Shown here: in pieces, positions 1-7,498 of the stretch | Layout of the letters: every line of letters begins with the position of its first letter | Position numbering within the stretch: the stretch's first letter is position 1 | Virus record (IMG/VR): IMGVR_UViG_3300028388_003056 | Coordinates: 1 to 24,284 of that record | Length of the DNA stretch: 24,284 nt | Origin: a virus | Direction: 5' to 3' (one strand) | Program-made: the position numbers and the translations under genes | Notes under the pieces: model-generated | The model's input: the letters and a program-made list of their open reading frames with translations, nothing else | The model's database searches: none | Told to the model about the DNA's origin: nothing

Positions 1-1
1 C

Positions 2-70
2 TCCCGAGGGTTTCAGGCTGCGGGGTCCCAACCCCGTAAGGGTCCAACGATCATCTCCGAGGGGTCGTGA
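2..70 (+). CDS. Possible 3' end of an upstream gene (partial)
   Basis: A frame open from the window edge ends in TGA at 68-70, which overlaps the ATG of the small terminase gene as TGATG. That junction is the same tight coupling used throughout this operon. Only about 22 codons are visible and no domain can be recognised. In related phages an HNH nuclease gene often precedes the small terminase, but nothing here proves that. A short hairpin (CGGGGT, loop CCCA, ACCCCG at 21-36) lies inside the stretch and has no T-tract. Another frame is also open over most of this interval, so the call is weak. Confidence 0.25.
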   Translation, partial: SRGFQAAGSQPRKGPTIISEGS

Positions 71-579
71 TGGGTGAACGCGGTCCAGCGAGAAAGCCTA
101 CGTCTCTGATCAAGTTGTCCGGGAACGCCGGCCACCACATCAAGGCAGAGCTCGACAACGAGCCGACTCCGGAGGTTGTGATACCAGAGTGTCCGCACGG
201 GCTTCTCGGAGCTGCGAAGAAGGAATGGTTTCGGATCACGAAGGAGCTCTACGACCAGGGCCTGGTGACGGAGCTCGATGTTCAGCTACTCAAGGACTAC
301 TGCATATCAGTCCAGATCAGAGACGATATGTGGGAGTACATCCGCAAGTGCAAGAAGTACCTGGACGGAGGCATCAAACTCGAGGGTCCAGCAGCCTACT
401 TTTACGGACGCAACAGTCAGACAACGCCAGAATACAACGCGATGAAGTCTGCCCAGGACCGTATCATCGCGATCGCCAAGCAGTTCGGCATGTCTCCGAG
501 CTCACGATCGAGACTCAAGACATTCAAGACCGTAGAAGTCCAAGACGCCGGAATCGAAGGGTTCCTGAATGGGAATTGA
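70..579 (+). CDS. terS: Terminase small subunit, P27 family
   Basis: This is the DNA-recognition subunit of the packaging motor; it binds phage DNA near the packaging start and hands it to the large terminase. The N-terminus (MGERGPARKPTSLIKLSGN) has the basic 'RG-P-KPT-L--L-GN' signature of P27-type small terminases. It is followed by the usual 'KKEWFRI..L...G.LT..D...L..YC' helical segment. Length (169 aa) fits the family. A GTG at 67 is also in frame, but ATG 70 is preferred because GAGGGG at 59-64 sits 5 nt upstream and the ATG overlaps an upstream TGA. The last 11 nt overlap the large terminase gene. Family assignment is by motif recognition only. Confidence 0.88.
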   Translation: MGERGPARKPTSLIKLSGNAGHHIKAELDNEPTPEVVIPECPHGLLGAAKKEWFRITKELYDQGLVTELDVQLLKDYCISVQIRDDMWEYIRKCKKYLDGGIKLEGPAAYFYGRNSQTTPEYNAMKSAQDRIIAIAKQFGMSPSSRSRLKTFKTVEVQDAGIEGFLNGN

Positions 580-1711
580 ATACAGGGCCCAGGAGTACAT
601 TGACGGCGTTCTGAGCGGCGAGATAGTCGCGTGCAAGTGGGTGAAGGCCGCCGTCAGCAGGCACGTGAAGGACCTCGAGCGCGAACGAACTGATGAGTTC
701 CCATATTATTTTGATGAATCGGCGGCGAAGCGTGTCATCGACTTCGTGACTCTTTTCTGCATGCACGTGAAAGGAGACTTCGCCAATCGGCGAGAGTCGC
801 TCGTTCTCGAGCCATGGCAGCAGTTCATAGTCTGGGTCCTGTTCGGGTGGCTCAAGGTATCTGACGGTAAACGAAAGTACACCATTGCATTCATCGAGGT
901 CGCAAAGAAGCAGGGAAAGTCCACGTTTGCCGCGGCGATCGCACTATTCATGTTCGTCGCTGACGGTGAGCAGGGAGCCGAGGTCTACTCTGCGGCTACT
1001 ACTCGAGACCAGGCGAAGATTGTTTTCAACGAGTACGCTCGCGCCATGGTTACGAAGTCTGAGGAGCTGAAGAAGGTCATCGAAGTCTATCGCCATGCGC
1101 TCACCTGCGAGCGATCAATGAGTTCGTTCACCGCGGTATCGAGCGACGTGGATCCGCTCGATGGAAAGAACGCGCACATGGCGATCATAGACGAGTATCA
1201 CGCCCACAAGACCGATGGAGTCTACAACATCATGCGGTACGGAATGGCGGCGAGGAGTCAGCCTCTCTTGTTCGTCATCACAACCGCCGGCTTTGATCCG
1301 AACGTGCCGTGTGTCGACGAGGAAGCGTACGCCATGCGTGTGCTCGATGGGCTTGCAAATGCCGAGGAGTACTTTGCGATCATCTACACACTCGATGAGG
1401 GTGATGAGTGGACGGATGAATCGATGTGGATCAAGGCGAATCCGAATCTCGGGATATCGTCTCCGATCGAGCGAATGCAGGAAGACTTCCGGAAAGCTCT
1501 ACAGAAGCCGGATGAGATCAACAAGTTCAAGAACAAGCGGCTCAACATCTGGACAAAGGCACAGGCTGTCTGGATACGGACCGAGGATTGGGTCGCGATA
1601 TCGAAGCCGTTCGACGTTCCAGACAAGGCGCCATTCTGGGGCGGGATAGACCTGTCGAAGACGAGTGTTCTCGATCAAGGTATCCATCTACCTGCCCGAG
1701 TTCGACATTGA
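569..1711 (+). CDS. terL: Terminase large subunit, N-terminal ATPase part (frameshifted)
   Basis: This is the packaging ATPase of an HK97/Terminase_1-type large terminase. Walker A is visible as AKKQGKST (Lys about 117) and Walker B as MAIIDEYH (Asp 208, Glu 209). The ORF runs into the first nuclease motif, GGIDLS (Asp 361), then loses family-like sequence: its last roughly 17 residues read as out-of-frame and end at TGA 1709-1711. The expected continuation is in the +1 frame (next entry). Start ATG 569 has GAAGGG 7 nt upstream and overlaps terS. Together the two pieces would make about 549 aa, normal for the family. A one-base gain, for example in the TT at 1668-1669, would explain the break, as would a two-base loss. 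Whether it is an assembly error or a true mutation cannot be told here. Confidence 0.9.
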   Translation: MGIEYRAQEYIDGVLSGEIVACKWVKAAVSRHVKDLERERTDEFPYYFDESAAKRVIDFVTLFCMHVKGDFANRRESLVLEPWQQFIVWVLFGWLKVSDGKRKYTIAFIEVAKKQGKSTFAAAIALFMFVADGEQGAEVYSAATTRDQAKIVFNEYARAMVTKSEELKKVIEVYRHALTCERSMSSFTAVSSDVDPLDGKNAHMAIIDEYHAHKTDGVYNIMRYGMAARSQPLLFVITTAGFDPNVPCVDEEAYAMRVLDGLANAEEYFAIIYTLDEGDEWTDESMWIKANPNLGISSPIERMQEDFRKALQKPDEINKFKNKRLNIWTKAQAVWIRTEDWVAISKPFDVPDKAPFWGGIDLSKTSVLDQGIHLPARVRH

Positions 1712-2216
1712 CGAACGTGAGAAACGAGAGCGGGTTCCTTGGCGGATGTGGGTCGAAGATGGACATGTGTATCTCACTCCCGGCCGGACGGTCGACTACG
1801 ACTTCATTCAGGCCGAGGTCACGAAAGACGCCGCGCAATACGAGCTCCGCGAGCTCGCGTACGATCCGTTCAACAGTTCGCAGTTCATCGCGAATCTCGA
1901 GAAAGACGGTCTCGGCGAGCGTCTGGTCGAATACCCTCAGAACTGGAAATACGTCTCGCCGGCGGCGAAAGACTTCCAGTCAAAGATTCTGAATCAGCGG
2001 ATGAGAGTATTCCCGAACCCGTGTCTTGACTGGATGGTCTCGTGTACAGAGGTCCGTTCGGACGTGAACGGGAATATCCGTCCGGTAAAGCCGGACATTG
2101 CGAAGACGACAAAGCACATAGACGGAGTGATCGCAGCAATGATGGCACTCGATCGGGCTGTTCGGCACCAGGACGAGGCAAGCATCTACGAAAAGCGCGG
2201 AGTGATATCAGTTTGA
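1665..2216 (+). CDS. terL: Terminase large subunit, C-terminal nuclease part (frameshifted)
   Basis: This is the remainder of the large terminase, in the +1 frame relative to the ATPase part. It carries the RNase H-like nuclease domain that cuts concatemeric DNA. Visible family features are the conserved 'ELAYDPFNSSQF' segment, which supplies a metal-binding Asp, and the C-terminal 'HIDGVIAAMMALDRAV', typical of the end of HK97-type large terminases. The first nuclease Asp lies in the other frame, upstream of the break, so this piece alone would lack a complete active site. The GTG at 1665 has no convincing ribosome binding site, so independent translation is unlikely. It ends at TGA 2214-2216, overlapping the next gene's probable TTG start. 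Confidence 0.85.
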   Translation: MFSIKVSIYLPEFDIDEREKRERVPWRMWVEDGHVYLTPGRTVDYDFIQAEVTKDAAQYELRELAYDPFNSSQFIANLEKDGLGERLVEYPQNWKYVSPAAKDFQSKILNQRMRVFPNPCLDWMVSCTEVRSDVNGNIRPVKPDIAKTTKHIDGVIAAMMALDRAVRHQDEASIYEKRGVISV

Positions 2217-2713
2217 CAAAGACCAAGGTTCGTACGTGCAGCGTATGTAAGGCAGAGAAGCCGCTGGCCGAGTTCCCGCGCAACCGATCGAAGCCGAACG
2301 GGCGCGGGTATGAGTGCCTGTCTTGCCATCGACAGAAGGGCAGGGAGCAGCGCAGGAAGGACAAACTCCCTCACAGCGGTCAGAAGCACGACTGCCGGCC
2401 AATGATGAGCGATGAGCTTTTCGCCGTCTACTACCGCAACCGCGAGCTCAGAGGCAAACTGCTCGAAGAGGCGAGGATCCTCGCACGCGGGGTTGCCGAG
2501 CGGGATGAGTACGCTCGTGATCTCGTGCAGATCGCGTGGATGCACATATCAATGTGCGTTCCACATGAGACCGTTCAGTACTACGCCAGTGTCGGGTATC
2601 GCGCGATGTGGCGAGATAGATGGAAGCGCCGGTACCGCCGCGAGCTCAATCTCGATTCGATAGAGTGTATGACCAGGGCCGAGTACGACATGTGGCGCAC
2701 TGGGTCATACTGA
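2213..2713 (+). CDS. Zinc-knuckle protein with sigma-70 region 2-like segment
   Basis: Function is not established. The probable start is TTG 2213, overlapping the terminase stop, with GGAG about 10 nt upstream; longer starts in this frame would lie inside the terminase gene. The 166-aa product has CSVC (Cys 9, 12) and CLSC (Cys 35, 38), a four-cysteine zinc knuckle of the 'C..C...KPL.EF......GR...C..C' type also seen in HNH-like and recruitment proteins. A basic linker follows, then a helical region of about 80 residues including ARDLVQIAWMHIS and YRAMWRDRWKRRYRR. That layout resembles sigma-70 region 2 (compare the 'AEDLVQEVFLRLW' type motif and its arginine-rich end). There is no room for region 4, and no HNH catalytic His/Asn cluster is evident. 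It could be a phage transcription regulator, a DNA-binding packaging accessory or a decayed nuclease. Confidence 0.7.
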   Translation: MTKTKVRTCSVCKAEKPLAEFPRNRSKPNGRGYECLSCHRQKGREQRRKDKLPHSGQKHDCRPMMSDELFAVYYRNRELRGKLLEEARILARGVAERDEYARDLVQIAWMHISMCVPHETVQYYASVGYRAMWRDRWKRRYRRELNLDSIECMTRAEYDMWRTGSY

Positions 2714-2783
2714 AAGCGATCCCTTCCTCACATTTTCCACATGCCACACTCCTAGTCATATAGATAGAACCAGAACTGCGAAT

Positions 2784-4127
2784 GTGCTTTTCGGGAGTAT
2801 TTTGGCCAATACGGACGCGAACCGGCAGAAATCCGGAGTGATCAGGAGCATGCGTGCGGCGTGGAAGCTCATCCGCGCTGGTTGGCGGGCTCCAAGTATC
2901 TCCGAACTGGACGAGTGGATAGAGCTCGGCGCCGGTAACCGATCGACGAGCGGAATGCTCGTAAGTCAGGAAACGGCCAACAACTTCACCGCGTATTTCT
3001 CCGGGGTGTTCCAGATTGCGCAGACGATCGGGTCGTGCCCACTGCACATCTACCAGATGCAGGACGGGAAAAAGATTGAGTGGACTGGGAACGCACTGAA
3101 CACTGCGCTTTCGGTGCAGGCGAATCCACATATGGACGCATACCGCTGGAAAGAGGTCATGCAGCATCACGCGCTGTCGTGGGGCAACGGGTACAGCAGG
3201 ATCGTTCGAACGCCCGGAAACCGGACGGTAATGCACTTGTGGCCGATGCGGCCAGATCTGACTCGCGTCGAAGTGAAAGAGAACGGCGAGCCAGAGTATG
3301 TGTTCGACCATCCGAAGCGTGGCGAGATCCGGCTCCAGTACGACGATGTATTTCATCTCGCCGGGTTTGGGTTTGACGGATATCAAGGCTACTCGCTGTT
3401 GAGCTTGCACCGTGATGCGATCGGGCTTGGGCTCGCGCAGCAGGAGTTTCAGCATCGGTTTCTCGCAAACGGAGCTCATATACCGGGGTTTTTCGAGCAC
3501 CCGAAGGAATTGAGCGATGCGGCTGCGAAGCGTCTGCGCGAGAATCTGTCACAGGCATACGCCGGCCTGATGAATACCGGGAAATCTCCGGTGCTCGAAG
3601 AGGGCATGACGTACAAGTCCATCAACATGCCGCTCAAGGATGCAGAGTTTCTCGCGTCCAGGACGTTCCAGATCCAAGAGATTGCGCGGATTCTGAACAT
3701 TCCGACGCCGAAGCTGAAAGACTACTCGAAGCTGACGTATAGCAACGCCGAGCAGCTCGCCATCGAGTACCGGACTGACACGATCAGGCCATGGGCCGAG
3801 CGGTGGGAGTCTGCGATCAATTCGCAGCTGCTCACGACCGCCGGACGGCAGAAGCTCGGGGCATATGCCGAGTTCTCACTCAATGCGATATCGCGCGGCG
3901 ACATGAAAACTGAGTACGAGTCATTCCGCGAGGGCCGATATGGCGGATGGCTGAACGCTGACGAGGTCAGGCAGATGCTCGGCATGAATCCGCTTGACGA
4001 CGAGGAAGTCGGACGCCGGTACTGGCAGCCGGTCAACATGGTCGATGCGGCAGACCCTGAGCCGAAGTCTGGTGATTCTACAGGAGATCAGGATGAACAA
4101 GTGGTTCAAGATCCAAGCGAAGACTGA
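2784..4127 (+). CDS. Portal protein, HK97 family
   Basis: The portal forms the dodecameric ring at the capsid vertex through which DNA enters and to which the tail attaches. Recognisable family stretches are 'GNGYSRIVRTPGNRTVMHLWPMRPD' read in parts around residues 135-155, 'DDVFHLAGFGFDGYQGYSLL' around 190-210, and 'EIARILNIPTPKL' followed by 'YSNAEQLAIEY' near 300-325. The C-terminus 'ADEVRQMLGMNPLDD' is also characteristic. The longest start is GTG 2784, but its upstream signal is poor. GTG 2838 or ATG 2850 (GGAG 2835-2838 and AGGAG 2844-2848 nearby) are equally plausible and would shorten the protein by 18-22 aa. The 3' end overlaps the protease gene by 35 nt. The 70-nt gap upstream is the largest in the head-gene block. 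Confidence 0.92.
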   Translation: MLFGSILANTDANRQKSGVIRSMRAAWKLIRAGWRAPSISELDEWIELGAGNRSTSGMLVSQETANNFTAYFSGVFQIAQTIGSCPLHIYQMQDGKKIEWTGNALNTALSVQANPHMDAYRWKEVMQHHALSWGNGYSRIVRTPGNRTVMHLWPMRPDLTRVEVKENGEPEYVFDHPKRGEIRLQYDDVFHLAGFGFDGYQGYSLLSLHRDAIGLGLAQQEFQHRFLANGAHIPGFFEHPKELSDAAAKRLRENLSQAYAGLMNTGKSPVLEEGMTYKSINMPLKDAEFLASRTFQIQEIARILNIPTPKLKDYSKLTYSNAEQLAIEYRTDTIRPWAERWESAINSQLLTTAGRQKLGAYAEFSLNAISRGDMKTEYESFREGRYGGWLNADEVRQMLGMNPLDDEEVGRRYWQPVNMVDAADPEPKSGDSTGDQDEQVVQDPSED

Positions 4128-4920
4128 CGACATCGCCGAGATCTCGATATTTGGCGACATCGGCGAATCGTTTTGGTACGAGTCGGTATCGCTGAGCGAT
4201 TTCAAGGCCGAGTTCGACAAGGTCAAAGACAAGAAAGAGATTCGGGTGCTGGTAAACAGCCCGGGCGGGTCAGTGTTTGATGGGATGGCCGTGTACAACT
4301 TGCTCTCGTCTGTACGAAACAAAGTCGTCGTCGAGGTACTCGGCATGGCCGCGTCGATTGCATCGGTGATCGCACTCGCCGGCCGAGAGCTCGTGATGGG
4401 CGAGGGATCGTATTACATGATCCACAATCCGTGGAGCTTCGCATACGGCGAGGCTAATGAGCTCAGGCGGACCGCGGACCTGCTCGACAAGATACGCGAC
4501 CAGATGGTCGATCTGTACGGCGCACACAGCGCCCTGGACACCGAGGCCATCGTTGATGCAATGGAGTCAGAGACCTGGTACACAGCGAGCGAGGCGGTCG
4601 AGGCCGGATTCGCCGACAAGACCGAAGAGTACGAAGACGTTGAGATAGCCGCTTCGTACGACATTTCGAAATACAAATACGCTCACGTCCCGGGCGAGAT
4701 GCTCAAGGCGAGAGATAGTGACGACCGACCGGCGAGTGTCCGCGAGTTCGAAGCGCGTGTGAGAGACATGGGCTTTTCGAAGCGCGAGGCAACGGCGATT
4801 GCGTCACATGGTTTCGCTCATCGGGACGATGAGCCAGAGGGTTTGCAGGATGATTCTGAGACAACGGACAGTCTGCGAACATCGTTCCTATTTCTGCTTG
4901 AAGTAAAGGAATCAGCATGA
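4093..4920 (+). CDS. ClpP-like prohead maturation protease
   Basis: This serine protease is expected to cleave the scaffold-like N-terminal part of the capsid protein during head maturation. The ClpP/crotonase fold is visible: 'VLVNSPGGSVFDGMAVYN' (oxyanion glycine loop about residues 53-69), the nucleophile in GMAASIAS (Ser 88) and the histidine in MIHNPW (His 111). A 'TWYTASEAVEAGFADK' segment closes the domain. The C-terminal roughly 85 residues include 'FEARVRDMGFSKREATAIASHGF', a common tail of phage head proteases. ATG 4093 is chosen because AGGAG lies 6 nt upstream. It overlaps the portal end, and its stop overlaps the capsid start (ATGA 4917-4920). Confidence 0.92.
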   Translation: MNKWFKIQAKTDDIAEISIFGDIGESFWYESVSLSDFKAEFDKVKDKKEIRVLVNSPGGSVFDGMAVYNLLSSVRNKVVVEVLGMAASIASVIALAGRELVMGEGSYYMIHNPWSFAYGEANELRRTADLLDKIRDQMVDLYGAHSALDTEAIVDAMESETWYTASEAVEAGFADKTEEYEDVEIAASYDISKYKYAHVPGEMLKARDSDDRPASVREFEARVRDMGFSKREATAIASHGFAHRDDEPEGLQDDSETTDSLRTSFLFLLEVKESA

Positions 4921-6203
4921 ATATCAAGCAAATGAAAGAGCGGGTTGAAGACATCTCGCTCGAACTCATCGACCTCAAGGCAAAGGCCGAGGCTGATGAG
5001 GCAACCGCCGAAGATCTCAAGAACGGCAAAGCGCTCATACAGGAGCGCGACGATCTCAACGAGCAGATCGAAGCGCGCGAGGCACTCGATGCCCTCACGT
5101 CTGGAAGTTCCGCATCGGACATCCACGTGACCGGGCCTGTGGCCGAGCAAGCCCCGTACACCGTCGGGACGTACATGCAGGATATCACCGCATGCGCAAA
5201 GACTCAGCGCTGGACGCCTCGGGTAGAAGCGTATCAGCAGAAGGTTATCCACGATTTTCGCGCCGCGACAGGAAGCTCAGAGGCTGTCCCGTCCGACGGG
5301 GGGTTCCTCGTCGGGAAAGAGCTGTCGGACGGCATCATCAAGCGGATGTACAACAACACGCAGCTCATCAGTCGTGCGCGACAGCGGACCATCACCGGCA
5401 ACAACAATGGCGTGAAGATCAACGGCATTGACGAGACCTCCCGCGCGGACGGGTCCAGACACGGCGGAGTCCGTGGATACTGGGTCGCGGAGGGCGATGA
5501 TCTCACCGGTTCGAAGCCGAAGTTTCGCCAGATGGAGTTCGACCTCAAGAAGCTCGCTGCGTTGTACTACGCGACCGACGAGGTCGTGCAGGACGCCGCA
5601 CTGCTCGAGCAAGAGGTCACTGAGGCTGTGTCTGACGAGCTGAGTTTCAAGGTCCAGGACGCCATCGTCAACGGCGACGGCGCCGGCAAGCCGCTCGGCA
5701 TTCTCGAGTCTGACTGCCTCGTGAGCATCAGCAAAGAGACTGGTCAAGCCGCCGACACCATCGTGTACGAGAACGTGGTCAAGATGTACGCCCGGTTCTG
5801 GGGCGAAAATGGAATCTGGATCGCGAACCGTGACATCTTCCCGCAGCTCGCGCAGATGTACCAGGCCGTCGGTACCGGCGGAGTTCCCGTGTGGCAGCCG
5901 GCCAACATGGCCGCCGGGCAACCGTTCCAGACGCTGCTCGGCATGCCGATTGTGTACGTCGAACAGGCTGCGACCCTGGGCGACAAGGGCGATCTGATCC
6001 TCTCCGACATGTCTCAGTACATGCTGATCGACAAGGGCGGGATTCAGTCGGCAATGTCGATTCACGTTGAGTTCGTGGCGGACGAAATCGTGTACCGCTG
6101 GATCACCCGAGTTGACGGAATGCCGATCTGGAGTAGCGCGCTCACTCCGTACAAGGGCAGTGACACTCGCTCGCCGTTCGTCGCCATCAACGCGAGATCG
6201 TAG
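4917..6203 (+). CDS. Major capsid protein, HK97 fold
   Basis: This is the main shell protein. The first about 75 residues are charged and helical (coiled-coil-like), as in the delta/scaffold domain removed by the head protease encoded just upstream. The mature domain shows 'SDGGFLVGKELSDGIIKRM' (about residue 122 onward), 'DLKKLAALYYATDEVVQDA' and 'INGDG-like' NGDGAGKPLGIL, all classic HK97 family positions. It ends in the P-domain-like stretch leading to 'WITRVDGMPIWSSALTPYKG'. The length of 428 aa is usual for a precursor with a fused scaffold domain. The start overlaps the protease stop, and AAGGAA lies a few nt before it. The nearby decoration-type genes probably decorate this shell. Confidence 0.94.
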   Translation: MNIKQMKERVEDISLELIDLKAKAEADEATAEDLKNGKALIQERDDLNEQIEAREALDALTSGSSASDIHVTGPVAEQAPYTVGTYMQDITACAKTQRWTPRVEAYQQKVIHDFRAATGSSEAVPSDGGFLVGKELSDGIIKRMYNNTQLISRARQRTITGNNNGVKINGIDETSRADGSRHGGVRGYWVAEGDDLTGSKPKFRQMEFDLKKLAALYYATDEVVQDAALLEQEVTEAVSDELSFKVQDAIVNGDGAGKPLGILESDCLVSISKETGQAADTIVYENVVKMYARFWGENGIWIANRDIFPQLAQMYQAVGTGGVPVWQPANMAAGQPFQTLLGMPIVYVEQAATLGDKGDLILSDMSQYMLIDKGGIQSAMSIHVEFVADEIVYRWITRVDGMPIWSSALTPYKGSDTRSPFVAINARS

Positions 6204-6214
6204 AGGAGAGACAG

Positions 6215-6691
6215 ATGAATAACTTTGACGAGCAATATCACATTGTCGGGCTCTCGTCTCCGGCTGATTCTGCCGGCGTCGCAGTGAGCTCTGACATCGT
6301 GAATGTCGGCAAGTATCACTCGGCCGATTTTGTCGTGTACATCGGAACGCTGACCGGTGACACGGCGACGATCACGGTCGAGGAATGCGACGACGTAACG
6401 CCGACGAACAACACCGCGATTGCGTTCAACTATCGTGAGAGCGGAGCGACCGGGACCAGCGATGCGTATGGTTCCAAGACTGCAGCGACTACCTCCGGGG
6501 TGACCGTTGCGGCAACCGACGACGATCACATCTTCCTGGTATCAATCGATGGCGCAGAACTCTCGGACGGATATCCGTACGCGCGCGTGGTGGTAACACC
6601 GGGCGGATCTGCGTCGGCTTCGGAAGTGGCAATCCTTGCAATTCTCAGGCCGCGATACGCGCAGAACGCGCAGTCGACTGCCATCACGTAG
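6215..6691 (+). CDS. Small virion protein after capsid gene (decoration-type)
   Basis: A 158-aa protein rich in Thr, Ser, Ala, Val and acidic residues with alternating beta-like pattern, no membrane segment and no enzymatic motif. The layout ('YHSADFVVYIGTLTGDTATITVEEC' early, 'RPRY' near the C-terminus) resembles proteins often coded right after major capsid genes and usually annotated as hypothetical or head-decoration proteins. It starts 11 nt after the capsid stop with a strong GAGGAGAG ribosome site and is followed by an intrinsic terminator. It therefore probably belongs to the highest-expressed part of the head operon. Function is inferred from position only. Confidence 0.72.
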   Translation: MNNFDEQYHIVGLSSPADSAGVAVSSDIVNVGKYHSADFVVYIGTLTGDTATITVEECDDVTPTNNTAIAFNYRESGATGTSDAYGSKTAATTSGVTVAATDDDHIFLVSIDGAELSDGYPYARVVVTPGGSASASEVAILAILRPRYAQNAQSTAIT

Positions 6692-6716
6692 GGTAACAAT
6701 AGCATCTGATTTCACA

Positions 6717-6748
6717 CGGGCCGCCTGATTGCCGGGCGGCCCGTTTTT
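6717..6748 (+). terminator. Intrinsic terminator inside the structural operon
   Basis: A perfect 9-bp GC stem (CGGGCCGCC at 6717-6725 and GGCGGCCCG at 6735-6743) with a 9-nt loop is followed at once by TTTTT (6744-6748). It lies between the first post-capsid gene and the first jelly-roll gene. No promoter is obvious before the next gene, so some read-through or antitermination is needed to express the tail genes. It may set a step-down in expression after the capsid proteins. Confidence 0.88.
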
Positions 6749-6764
6749 CTACAAGGAGACTGGA

Positions 6765-7496
6765 ATGGTCAAGGCAAACTACAAAGACTTTTTTGGCGGC
6801 TCGCTCGGGTTCTATGACGAGTCGACGTTCGAGACGCTCGACATCATGAAGCCGATCAGGTGGGTCGAGGATTTTCTCGGTGTGGCCGGTGGCGGTCCGT
6901 TCGACGGGACCACTGTTTGGGACGTGGTTGACGTTGGCGGAGCAACGCAGGCGATCACCGCTGATTCTCCGAACGGTGTATTCAAGCTACACCTCGCTGC
7001 AACGAGTGAGGCCGAGGATGCTGTGCTCTACCACGGCGACAACAAGACATTCGATGTTGGCTCAGGACTCATCGCAGAGTTCCGAGTGAACGTCGCGGTC
7101 AACATTGGCACCGGGGTTACCGCTGTGTTCGGAATGGCGGGAGACCACAATCTCGCGAAAGACTCGGTTACCGAACATGCCTGGTTTCGGCTCCAGGCGT
7201 CGAACGCGGTCCTTGTCGAGACTGATGACACGACCAACGACCTCGACGATAAAGCCACCGGACACACCGCTGTTGCCGGGACATACGACATCTATCGCAT
7301 CGATTTCACCGATCTCGACGACGTGAAGTTCTATATCAACGGCGCCAGGGTGGCTGGGTCGACCACGTTCGACATGTCGAATCTCACGGCGGCCGAGCAG
7401 CAGATGCAGCCGTACTTCTCGCTCGACAAAGCGAGCGGCACGGGGCTCGGGGATCTCGACATCGATTACGTGAAGATCTGGCAGGACAGGAGCTAA
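6765..7496 (+). CDS. Jelly-roll (concanavalin/LamG-like) virion protein, copy 1
   Basis: A 243-aa protein with the pattern of a concanavalin A/LamG-like jelly roll. It has an N-terminal 'RWVEDFLGV' segment, then alternating beta strands with 'GLIAEFRVNVAV', 'WFRLQASNAVLVE', 'YDIYRIDFTDLDDVKFYINGARV' and a final strand 'GDLDIDYVKIWQDR'. The 'F-INGARVAG' element is the usual LamG 'v-vnG--v' hairpin. It is probably a head or virion-surface protein. ATG 6765 is preferred over earlier in-frame starts because AAGGAG (6753-6758) sits 6 nt upstream and the preceding codons overlap the terminator. The next gene codes a protein of the same length and fold type, suggesting an old tandem duplication. No signal peptide or enzyme motif is seen. 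Confidence 0.75.
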   Translation: MVKANYKDFFGGSLGFYDESTFETLDIMKPIRWVEDFLGVAGGGPFDGTTVWDVVDVGGATQAITADSPNGVFKLHLAATSEAEDAVLYHGDNKTFDVGSGLIAEFRVNVAVNIGTGVTAVFGMAGDHNLAKDSVTEHAWFRLQASNAVLVETDDTTNDLDDKATGHTAVAGTYDIYRIDFTDLDDVKFYINGARVAGSTTFDMSNLTAAEQQMQPYFSLDKASGTGLGDLDIDYVKIWQDRS

Positions 7497-7498
7497 CC

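Noticed and set aside
21-36. Hairpin before the small terminase as terminator or cos site
   Set aside because: A 6-bp stem without T-tract is not a terminator, and nothing in the sequence shows a cos or pac cut; it is too near the window edge to judge.
2646-3500. 284-codon minus-strand ORF opposite the portal gene
   Set aside because: It mirrors a well-recognised portal gene, has no family-like sequence or ribosome site, and fits the GC-biased antisense pattern seen throughout the window.
5277-6065. 262-codon minus-strand ORF opposite the major capsid gene
   Set aside because: The + strand codes a clear HK97-fold capsid protein; the antisense frame is open only because of codon bias.
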